From Stercorarius parasiticus (lineage: Eukaryota; Chordata; Aves; Charadriiformes; Stercorariidae), in the NCBI GenBank assembly GCA_013396915.1, contig VWZL01001288.1, positions 1 to 64,000 of the forward strand: a stretch of 64,000 nucleotides of DNA, read 5' to 3'. The translations under genes and the position numbers were made by a program. A model generated the notes under the pieces. It was given only the letters and a program-made list of their open reading frames with translations, made no database searches and was not told the DNA's origin. This document shows, one piece after another, positions 41,701 through 53,700 of this stretch (position 1 is the first letter of the stretch; the number at the start of each line of letters is the position of its first letter).

Positions 41701-44700
41701 CAATACTCCATGTAGTGGCAAGCAGATGTATTTTAAAACTGCTCTGCTTGGTACCCTGTCTCATTGAATGGTTGTGGGTATTCCTGCAGCACATCATATG
41801 GCTCTGAACCTTCAGAGAGCCCTGTCAGGGCACTAACTTGGGCTCCAGAATCCATTTCCTTTTTAAGACAGTCTTGAAACTGTTGGCTTTTTTTCCTTTC
41901 TTCCCAAATAAGAATGTCAGACTTTGAAATATGCAAATCATCCCTATAATAGGTTCTGCCCCCTCCCCTTCCCAGCTTCTCCAAGCTGCATCTGTTCTCT
42001 CTAAGAACAGAAAAAATCAGCACTCCAAATGATTCCTTCTTTTCTGCCTGAAGTAAATAGCAGCTTTCTCCTGCCCCAGATGGGAAAAAAAAGTGTGTAT
42101 ATAAAGAGTTGTGGGTTATCCCCAGTCATCTCAGAAGGGTGTTGCCACAAGAGAATAACTATATTAATTGTTAGCTATGGTTCCCTTTAATTGCAAAAGT
42201 GTTAAGGCTGGAGTTTAAGGCTGAAGTGTTTGAAGTGCAAAAGTGTTAAGGCTGAAATTTTATGTTGCTGACTGCTAAGTGGTCCTGAAATTACTGTGCT
42301 TGCAAATGATTTGTGGAGCATATTTAAGAAAAGGGAAAAAAATTCTAATTAGGCGTGCAAGGAAATACGATAAAATAATACAGAAAAATAGGAAAATGCT
42401 GGCTGCTTTTCTGTTCTTTTGTATGGTCGTTTTTTTCCCTTTATCATCATTTTAACAGATTGACATTGTATCTGCTTATGGTAGTTTCATTCATACTATG
42501 CTTAATTCTGTCTCAAGCCTGTGTGAATACTTAGACTTTCCAGAAATATCCATTACCATTTAATTTTTAGTCCTACTTTTCTTTCCTTTTTAAATAGGAG
42601 ACAAAAATGCTCTCAGGAATATCCTTCTTTACCACCTGACACAAGGAGTTTTCATTGGAAGTGGCTTTGAGCCTGGTGTGACAAACATCCTTAAAACCAT
42701 CCAAGGAGGGAAGCTCTACTTGAAAACAGTTAAGTATTGAAAAAGTCTCCCTGATACAGCCTTGTAACAGGGATTTGACATTCCATGTCTATCCACATTA
42801 CAGAATGGATTGCATTTTTCTGAACATTATATTAAGATTTGGGGTTGTTTTTTAATGTCCCCGATAACTTGTGTTCTCTTTTCATCCTTCACCAGGTGAA
42901 CGATACTCTTCTGGTTAATGAACTGAAATCAAGAGAATCTGACCTTATGGCAACCAATGGTGTCATTCATGTTATTGATAAACTCCTATATCCGGCAGGT
43001 GAGTATTAGTTCACGGAATTTATAGACACTCTTCTGAATCTGTTTACATGTTATGTAGGTGCAATAACTTAAAAAAGTTAATTCCTTTAAAGAGACAATT
43101 CCTACGTGGAATAAGAAACAGAAAGTTTACCTCACTACTCATTTTGTGCAAGAACCTTGCTTGAAACCATGGCAAGTCTTTAAAATTCTGTGAAAGTCAA
43201 GTATATAGAAGACAAGATGTCATAGGCATCTTCCACATCCACTAATTTGGAAGAATGTATATGTACAAGTACACATAGAGCTTGTGTGGGTGTTTGAGAG
43301 TGATTACATCTCCCGATCACTTTAAATGAAAGTAAAGTGAGCACAGATGTATGATTCCTCTTACATGCCTATTTCTTTCGACAGATCTGCCTGTTGGAAA
43401 TGATCAGTTGCTCACAATCCTGAAGAAGTTGATTAAGTACATTCAAATAAAGGTACTCCTTAAATAATGATCCCTTCATCTTTTAGGTAGGATCTGTGAA
43501 ATCACGTACGTTATAATTCATAAGTGATTCTCTGGTGCCTCTGTTTCTTCAGCAGACAACACATGCAATAATTCCCAGTTACCCAAATATAATAATGAAA
43601 GATACCCCCCACTCAATAGTTAGAATTTGTGTTTTTCAACACCAAATAAGTGTAGAATATTTCCATTTGAATAACTCCAATGTGAACTGGCCCAAATCTG
43701 CTCTTTTGTTGAGGTACACTTCACCACTCCATCAAAATAAATCACTTCTAAATCATTGAGGCAACGCCTCTTTAAAAGAAATATTGAGTGTCTAAATTCC
43801 TACGTCACTAAACCCACCAGCCTCCATAGCCTATGGAGAAAAACAGGCATTCATATCTATCTCAGCTATCCTCTTGAAATTACATTTCCCCTCAGCAATG
43901 AATGAGACGACCTAGGCAAATAGCATAGCCTAACATTTAGATCAATGAAGCAGTGAATCCTACCCATGCTCATTACAAAACTAGAAGGCAAGTGTTCTTT
44001 CTTCTAAGTTTTAAAATTACTTTTCTCTATTTGTAGTTTGTTCGTGACAGTACCTTCAAAGAGATTCCACTGACATTTTACAGTAAGTCCATTTTAAATA
44101 CTTCCAGATGGGTTTGAGATTGCTTTTTAAATGTTGCCAGTTCCAATCTTGAACTGTAGATCTTTTTTTCAATCAAAAAGAAAGCAATTTCTGGGAAAGT
44201 AAGATTTGCCAACGAAGCACAGGAAGAGAAAGACTCAAAGTAGAATGTTTTTGGCTGTTATGCTACTGTATGTATTTTTTCCCCTTTCCAGATGCGTGAC
44301 AGGAAAGTAACCCTGAAGTAAGCTGTTCAGACTCTTTGGGGTAGGCGAGATACATATGGAAAAAATTGTTTTTCCATTTTTAGCCAAGGTTTAGTGCTTG
44401 GTGCATAGCAGAGTTCTACTGCCTGCCTCTCCGAGACATAGCGTTGTACTGTACTGACTCTCCAAGATGTAGCATTGGTCAAACTCTGCACTGAGAAGCT
44501 TTCTTTTTCATAAATGCTTCCAGAGGGAGAAAGTGTATCTGTTCCACCTGTTTCCCATCATGCAAATACGAAGCTTGTGTGGGAGGCAGTTGTTCTGACC
44601 ATATTCTCTTCAGGGCGTAAATGCAAAAAAGGAACTTTTTTTGCTCTGTTGCAGCCTCTTCAGGGTTTGCATTTAGTTTCTGCATATAAAGAAGAACCCG

Positions 44701-47700
44701 TTGAAGCAAACTGTTAGATGACAAAGATCTTGCTAAAGCTTTGGCTTGTGAGAGAATGCGAATTTAGGCAGATAATTAAGTTTCTGTAGGATTCTGCCCA
44801 CATTGGTCAGTAGAAATGGAGACCATCACATTAGGCTTTTGAAAATCAAGAATGGACACACTGAAGTTAGAATCTTGGAAGAAAAAATGGAGTAATATAT
44901 CTTGATGATAAGTTGAATATGAATCAACAGTGTGCCCTGGCAGCCAAAAGGGCCAACTGTGTCCTGGGGTGTATCAAGCACAGCATAGCTAGCTGGTCAA
45001 GGCAGGCCATTGTCCCACTCTGTGCTGCACTGATGCAACCCCACCTCAAGTACTGTGTGCCGTTTTGGGCACCTCAATATAAGAAGAACACCAAACTATT
45101 AGAGTGTGTCCAGAGAAGCGCGACCAAGATGGTGAAAAGTCTTGAGGGCAAGACTTAGAAGCAGCGGCTGAGGTCACTTGGTTTGTTCAGCTTGGAGAAG
45201 AGGGGTGACCTCATCACAGTCTACAACTTCCTCAAGGGGAACAGCAGAGGGAGGGGAAGGTACTGATCTCCTCTCTCTGGTGACCAATGATAGGACACAA
45301 GGAAATGGAATGAAGCTGCATCAGGGGAAGTTCGGATTAGACATTAGGATAAGGTTCTTCACTGAGAGGGTATTTGGTCACTGGAACAGGCTCCACAGGG
45401 AAGTGGTCACTGCACCAAGCCTGTTAGAGTTCAAGGAGTGTCTAGATGATGCTCTTAGTCATATGGTTTAGTTTTAGGTAGTCCTATGGGGACAAGGGAG
45501 TTGGACTTGATGATCCTTATGGGTCCTTTCCAACCGGAGATATTCTATGATTCTGTGTCCGACAGCTAGTGAGAGTAGCTAGAGAGAGAACCATGCCTGT
45601 AAGCTGAAGCAAGGGAGGTCAATATCGGAGATCAAGAGAGTTGTACCTGTTGATTTAGTTGAATGCGGGAACAGGGAGGCTGTGACATGTATCAGTGAAG
45701 GCTTCTCTACCAGTGAAAGCATATGAGTCAAACAACGGTCTATCAGAGATGTTCAGTGAATACTTGAGTCTGTCTTAGGTGTAGAGGGACGACTTGATCT
45801 CCCAAGGGCACCACAGTCGTGCTCTCCGTGACATTCTATCAAGTGTAAGAATAGTTCTGAATGTCAGAGGGTTTCCTCTCTTTACCAGGTCAGCTCCCCA
45901 ATGAAAAGAAAAGGGCAAGATTCAAATTTAAGATACACCAAGGAATTCTGCAAAACTTTATGCAGGGAATGGTACTAGCCATTGTTATTGTGTACTTTAC
46001 ATTATCATGGGTTTTGTGACCAGTGGGTTTCATAAGGCACAAACACAGGCAAATAGAATGCCAGTAGACTCAGTCTGAAGGTGACTTGTATACACCACCA
46101 TTTAGTAACTAGAACCGAGGTCCATACTCTAGATCCTTTTGAGTTACTTTTCCATCCGTTATTATCTGTGATTTTATCCACATCTTTATGACCAGACCAA
46201 ATCTAACTGATCGCTACCATAAAGAAACTGTGAGAATGGAGTGTGCTTTATATTCCATTTTCTATACTTTCAGAAATTAACATAATTGAAAGCAACGTCC
46301 AGCCCATCATCAGAAAGGAAGGTAAATGAGGCCCTTAGTATATATATTTCTGTATATGTTCATATACATATACAGAATATATATTGTATATATTTCGGTA
46401 TATGTTAATATACATATACAGAATATATATCGTATATATTTCTTTACCAGGATGCATTTTGTAAATAACAACTCCAGGATGTTCAACACTTTGCTGGAAA
46501 AGCAAAGATACAAATATTGCAATTAGAACTGGCTGAAATATTTTGTATGAAAAGATTTCCCACAGTTGCTCTCCCCAAATGATTTTTTCCTTTTTCTACG
46601 TGCATTTTTAAAATATTTTTTAAATAATCTTTTTTCAACCCATTTCTTTTAAGAGCCCCAAATATTCCCATATTTTCAATAAAAACATTTTATTTTTTTA
46701 AATTAAAACAGTTATTTTAAAAAATGAAGTAGATTTGTTTCTTTTGCGCTGAAGGAAAAAAAACCCAACAGTTCATTTTTATATAGTTTTCAATCAGTTC
46801 TAAATACCAATATCTGTCAGATGCCTGGAAAGGATGGTTAGCCAACCTTTCTTTTTCAATTTCTCATGGCAAAAGCATGACTTAAAGATTAATGGTGGGA
46901 CTGAAGAGAACAAAAAGTGGGGCTGGGACTGTCAGAATCACTTGTGATTCATAACTTAACTAAAATAGCCATTGGTTCCACCAGTCTAAGTATTCTGCTA
47001 ATGAGCTCCAGTTTCCCATTGAAATAAAAATGCACAAAGGGAATCTGGTTGAGCTGTACTGAGGAGTAAGGCAGTTAAAAATAGCTTGCAAAAATTTTAT
47101 CCAGACTGTTTAATCATTGCTTCTGGGAGGACTTTCTCCCAGCAAAAGTGACATGAGCTTGCTTTTTCAGCAGCTTGTCTGTGCTTCATCCCATTTAGGA
47201 TTAGACGCCATCTAGTATATATGCTGATCTTTGTTGCTTAGTCTCCATCATTAAATCAGATCCACAGAGCAATATAAATGTATAGATGATTCCATATAGT
47301 AATTCATCTAAGATATTTTAGAAATCTTCCTATGATGAAGGTGAATGACTCCCTGAAAGCCCTTGTTTTTCTGTGTTAAATCCAGAGGCGGGGCATATAG
47401 TTTAGGTGATCTACATGACGTTTAGAAGTTGAAAGTTAACTGAAAATAACTGAGCAACCTGATCTAGTTGAAGATGTCCCTGCTTACTACAGGAGGATTG
47501 GACTAGATGACCTTTAAAGGTCCCTTCCAACCCAACACATTCTATGATTCTATGAAACAAAATCCTCTTTTAAAGAAAAAGTGACATTTCTGAGCACTTC
47601 TATAGTCAAATGTACAACTAAGTGTTATTCACCAGAGAAAGAACAAATAACTTTATGAGTTAGTGAGTATTGAAGAGTTACTCCTTTCCATTGGCAGTAC

Positions 47701-50700
47701 GGTGTTTCTGCTTTGGGACACAATCCGGGGAATGATCTCTGGGCAATACAGCCTTTCTGCTGACAATTTAGAAATGGACACAATATAGCCAATTCTGCCC
47801 CTTCTGAACTTGCTAGCAGTAGCAGTCTTGAGCAGCAGCTCTCATCAAAACCACATAAGCCCGCAATTGTCTGTAGAAAAACTCTGGAAAAGTTGCATGC
47901 TAATTTTTGCAATATATATCAGGAAGTTCTAGCAAATCGTGATGGAAAGGAGATTTCAGGAAAAAAAGAAAAACCACCACCACCCCTGAGCGTAGAGGGT
48001 GATGTCTGCCCTTTCCTGTCTCAATGTTTGCTACTTCAGTTGTACTTCCATTGTCCATACATTGGCAAGTTAAAGGGATCTAAAAAGTTAAATCTGATTG
48101 AAACCCAATTCTTAATGGATTAAATGTTCAAAGGATTGATCCTTGACTAGGCAGTATAGCAAACTATGGCTTTACCTTTTGTTTTCTGTACATCTGCTAT
48201 ATCAATCACATAAGAAAGTCCAGTAATCTAGAAATTTTAAAAAAATGAAGATTTATAAACTTTCATAAATATACCTTTGACATGCTTTCATTAATATTCA
48301 TCACTTGTGTCAATATATATTGATACTTAATGGACTCTCAATGTGAAAAAATGCCTCTAAATTTAAAGCAGAAGCAAGTGAATGAACCTTGTAAGATTGC
48401 TTATTTAAAATATTTGTTTTTCAGCCAGACTTGTTAGAAAATAGAAGAAAAGGAGTGGGGTGTTCAGCTATTTAAAACTCAGAGTAGATGAATAGAGCTC
48501 TATAATAACTGAGCATTGTTATCATCCTGTCATATCATTTAATCTGCAGCAAATAAATGAATTATTTAGCTCTAAAGTCTGACTTATAAAATTATCTTCT
48601 GCTGCAAAAGCAAACAAAAATGTGTGCTTGGATTTGTTATTATTGAAGGACAAGAGTTAGCCTGAATTGTACTGTTTTTAACAAATAACACCAGGCACCC
48701 ATATTAAAAAGCTATTGTTAAATTCTGATCAGTAATTAAAAAACCCCCAAAACTATACAGTATAGACTTCTACATAAACTTATATAAAGAAATATATTTA
48801 AGGTATTTTTAAGGAAAGCAAGGGAGATGGACTTTGTTAAGTTTCTAACTCTGTAAAGGGAATAAAGGAAGTGTGTGTTACACCAACTTTTTAAGCAATG
48901 ATGTTGCTGTAACACTTGTTACAGAAGATCCATATTATTCTTGTTAACTGACTGCATCAATGGTATGTTCCGAATTTATTTAGTATCTGCTGCTCCAGCC
49001 TGTCAGACAGAAATACATTTGGATCAGTGTGGTCTACAGGGATTGCACAAGGTTAAGAGGTTTGTTTTGGCCACTGAAATCAAGATGACATCTCCCATGC
49101 AACTCAAAGAATGATAACCATTAATGCTGACAAATATCCTTACAGCCATTCCGGTTGACCTCTGAAGTTATTTAATTTTTCTCTTTAAGCTGGGTGACTA
49201 GTGGACAATTCTTGATAGCTTAAAAAAAAAAAAAGCCAAATAAAAAACGACCGAAACAACAGATAAAAAAACCCAAAACAACATAAGGGAATTCTGATTA
49301 AAAGACCTAATTTCCTCTTGCCTATCTATACAGTTAGTAGGAAATAATTTGACATCCATTTCCCTCTCTAGTTCTTTCCTGAGCTTTCACACAATAATTT
49401 GCATGCTCATCACTAGCACAGCAATAGCTATAAGACTCCAGCAATGCCGCATAGTAGGCTTCTTACCAATATATACAGAGGAAGACTTCCTTTCAGCTGC
49501 TGAGGATCTGGTTTTTGCCTGAGACTTGTCAACGAATTTTAAAAATATCAGATACACAAAAATAAAAAAAACAGAAAATTAAATAGCAAGTGTGCAATAG
49601 GATCTAAATTTAAGATAGCATGGGATGAAGTGCAAGATTGAACAGCATTGCTGCAAATGGCTTCTCAGTTTAAGAAATCCATTACAGTCATCTGGTTTAT
49701 TTAGGGTAGGGGGATAATGCTAGCTTCATCTCAGCCCCGTGGAATACCATAAATATTTTTATGACTATTTGTAACATGTTGTTTTTTTCCTGTGTCACAG
49801 ACCCATCTATCACACAGCTCACTAAATTAATTGAAGGGGAACCTGAGTTCAAAATAGTCAGGGAAGGGGAGACAATAACTAAAGTGATTCATGGAGGTTG
49901 GTATGCTTTCAGCAACTCATTGGTATTAGCTAAAATTTGAAACATTCACTATTCCAAGTCAGTTTCTACTTTATGTAGGTAATTCAGGTGATGTGTTAGA
50001 CAAGTGTTCTGTTTTTAACAAGACCTTCTGGAAGTGTTGTAATTTTATTGCATCATTTCATTCTCACTTCTCAATTAAAAAAATGGGGGGGGGGTTTGCC
50101 TAACTCAGTCCCATAGCTACAGTCAAGACAGTGTTAGAAATGTTGTGCATGCTGACATAACATCTGTCTCTGTTAAGAATTATTTGCTGGTTGTTCTCCT
50201 GTAATCAAAAATGCAGAATGTGAATGTGTGATAGGCAATTTTATCAGAGAAGTAAACTTTGCCTTCTGCTTTGCTAGGGAAATTGAGAAGTTCACATCTA
50301 GGGTGCTTTTAAAAGAAAAACAGCACGTGGCCATCCTAAATTTGGAGGAAACTTAGTTCCTGGTGTCCTCTGAACATTTTTATTTTTCGTAAAATATGCT
50401 ATGGTATTTCCTTGTGTAATTCAGTAAATTTCCGCATCTCAGAAACAGCACTTCTAACACTGTTCATCACTTGATTAATGTCTTCAACTTAAAAATCCTT
50501 GTAGAACCAATTATTAAAACATACACCAAAATCATTGATGGACGACCTGTGGAAGTGACAGAGAAAAAAGTAACAGAAGAAAGAATTATTCAAGGTAAAT
50601 TATGATGAGCCATTCATACTTAGTAAAGTTTACCATTACATACAAAAGTAACAAATCTTGAGTTCTGTCCTCATGCCTAAACTGCATTTCCTGGACAGAA

Positions 50701-53700
50701 GTACCCAAATTGCATTTCCTGGAGAGGTGAATTTTCACAAATTCTGGTCTGGCTGTGTGTGCTACACACATATATACAGAAATGGCAATAATATTTTAAC
50801 AGCATGAAAAACAATGAAAGATTAACTTTTTGGGGTTTTTTTTTTATGTATTTGCAAAGTACCTGCTTTTGCAAGCTTCTTGCTACCATTTCAAGATGAG
50901 ACTGCTTTTATTGCACTTTTTTAGTCTGGCTTGCTTTAGAAAGAAGACTTTTTCTTGTGTGTGTGAACTTTTGGGTTGTGTGTTTCCAGGTAAGTTTCAT
51001 TTGACAAAAGGTAGACCTTCAGTGTGTAGATACCTACTTTTGCATGCCATCCCAGGCTCCCTTGACAATCATTTCAGAAAAAGAACTCTGTTTCTCTGTA
51101 AGGAGAGGCCTTGATTGATCTGACATGTGCAAGTTAGACCTGTATATTCAGCTAATATAAGATAAAAATAATGGGCATCTATGTCCCTTGATCTTCTCCT
51201 GCAGTAACTTTCAAACTCCTTGCCCAATTTCAATATTTGACCTTACTACAGGGATATTTGTTTAAGAAACCTGGAATCTTCAAAGATATTGAAAAGTGGA
51301 GTGAGGCAAATTTAAGCAGTCACAAGTTTTCTGCTAACACGTTTTGATCCCCTTGGTTAAATATTAGTTTCAATGCTGCCAATAAAATTCTGTCTGCCAG
51401 AGCAGTTTTAAGGAAAAGACAGTGTTATAGGAACATACTGACTTAGCAGAAAGTCTTAATATTCTGTTTATTTAGAAAATCTTAAAATTCAATTTAAGAA
51501 GTCATTCAGGCAAGAGAGAAATAAATAACCCAGACTTAAGATGTTCTCATACAGCTATTTACTACAATGAAAATAACTGAACAAAAAACATTGGTGGTTT
51601 CTGAATAAACCTGGGACTATTTTTCAACACAAAATTTTGGGGAAGAAAATAAAATACCATTTTCTCATTTCTCATATTCAGGTTTCACTAATATCCTACA
51701 TAAAATGGTCAATATAATGTAAAATGCTCGTGCTTCATACCTGATTTTTCCTCCTCTTCTCTCTGTAGCAGAAAATGATAAAGAATCTCAAATGTTAAGC
51801 TCTCAAATGATTCATAGCAGTAATAAAAGCAACAATGTCTATTTACAATGGTGGACCAGACTCTTTTTGCACCTAGGAAATACCTGATCTATGATGTAAT
51901 ACAACAAAGTGTTTAAACTGTGCCTTACTTAAAGAATGTGAGGAGGTATTTACTATAAGTATATTAAAGTACTTTCCTGAATAGCTCTAAATACTATTTG
52001 TAACCCTCTTTCAATTTAATTTGGGAAACAGTAGAGATAAAATGATTGTAAAAGCAGATTAAAGAGTGTTAACCATGGAACCGTCCTAAGTGTTAGATAG
52101 GAAACAATAACTTAAAAGGTAATCCTTTATATTCGATTAAAGTCCCTGTCTTACACATCTTTTCTCCAGGTCCTGAAATAAAATATACCAGAATTACCGC
52201 TGGTGGTTCAGACAATGAAGAAAAGTTAAAGAAATTGCTTGAAGAAGGTTAGTATCCTTGTTTTCTTTCCTTCCTTNTTTTCAGTGTTTATATGGAATTT
52301 ATTATCATAACAGATGAATTTTGTAATTCAGCAAAACACTATGACAGGATTAATTCAGTAATATGCTGTTACATGGTTGTCAAAAGTTTTCTGTAAATCA
52401 ATTATTTGCCATAACCTGTGTCCTATCAGAGGTTACCAAGGTGACCAAATTTATTGAAGGTGATGGTCATTTACTTGAGGATGAAGAAATCAAAAGACTT
52501 CTGCAGGGAGGTAATTCAGTGCATTATAACTAACCTTTTTGCAACAGGTTATGATAACTGAAACCCCTCTCGGATATGTTGATCTCAACATTTTAAAGAC
52601 TGACCTAGTGGAAGTGGAACTTTAATGGGAGAAAAAAATAGAATGCCATATATGAAGTGCCAGATGTCTGTGAAATGGAAATAAGTACCAAAGTTTGATT
52701 AATCAATTTTTTTATGATATTGATCATGGAAAAAAAATTGTTTGGGCTTTTTTCAGTCTTTAAAAAGTTATCTAATTAAAACTCAGGGGAGCAATGAAGA
52801 TTTATTCCACTAGCTGTGAACTCTTTTTTCAGCAAATTTAAATCTCTGAAAACCACTTGTGAAGTGGAAACTATTGTAATAGGCCAAATTCATCTTATTT
52901 ATCAGTTCTTCAGAAATGAATATTCATTGCCCTCAAGTTAATAATTAAAGGCATGTTTAGCATCCTTCTTTCAGTGCTTACAGGTGATGGATATCAAGGC
53001 ATTAACTTTAATTCTCTTCCAATATAGCATTCCAAGGAATGGTTTTCTTTCCTTCTTGCTCTCTTGATTCTAACAGTTTTGGCAGTATATAACCAGTAGC
53101 TGTAGAAAACTGGTAAAAGAACTTGTGCTTCTGAAATTAATCTTTATCTATGAATTTGGAATGTTCTCTGCTTAATGTAGATTAGAAAAACTACCTATAA
53201 TAGCAATGGGGAATAAAAAAAAAGAGAATTCAAGTGTTGTGCTTTTACGAAATGTTAGTGTAAATCTGAGTCAGAAGCTCAAAAATAAGTATGGATACAT
53301 ACGGCATAAATTAACTGAATCCACTTCAATTTATGTTCACTTTTTAGTAAGTTATAAACTCGAATACCAGTAAAGTAGCTTACAGCCAGTTATGTGTTCA
53401 TTGAACTAAATCTTGTAGTTCTTCAAAAGCACTATTCTGTCAGCGTGCCTTAAACTTCAGTTAAGTAAAAGATTTAGTGATGGCTGAACAGCTTTCCACC
53501 AAACAAAACCATGCTAGTTGATAATACGGCTAGTGTTAGAGAAAAGCTAAGATATGGCTATGAATACTGTTGACTGTATTTCTTTCTTCTGTTTTAAACA
53601 CATAAACCTTAGTTTTACAAATCTAAGCCAGGATTTGACTGTAATCATTGGCGAGAAATAAGAACTTCCAGAGGGTTTTTCATCTTATCCTATCTTAAGT

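Larger units (their letters stand above)
46322..49800 (+). other. POSTN: POSTN intron 17
   Basis: Intron of 3.5 kb. It opens with a tandem AT-rich hairpin repeat (46341-46441) and holds a CR1 3' end (47451-47555). Poly-A rich runs occur at 49225-49275 and 49555-49580. No further exon was recognised. Confidence 0.85.

Noticed and set aside
45178..45471. 97-codon open frame, possible small gene
   Set aside because: It is a frameshifted part of the sense CR1 copy in intron 16.
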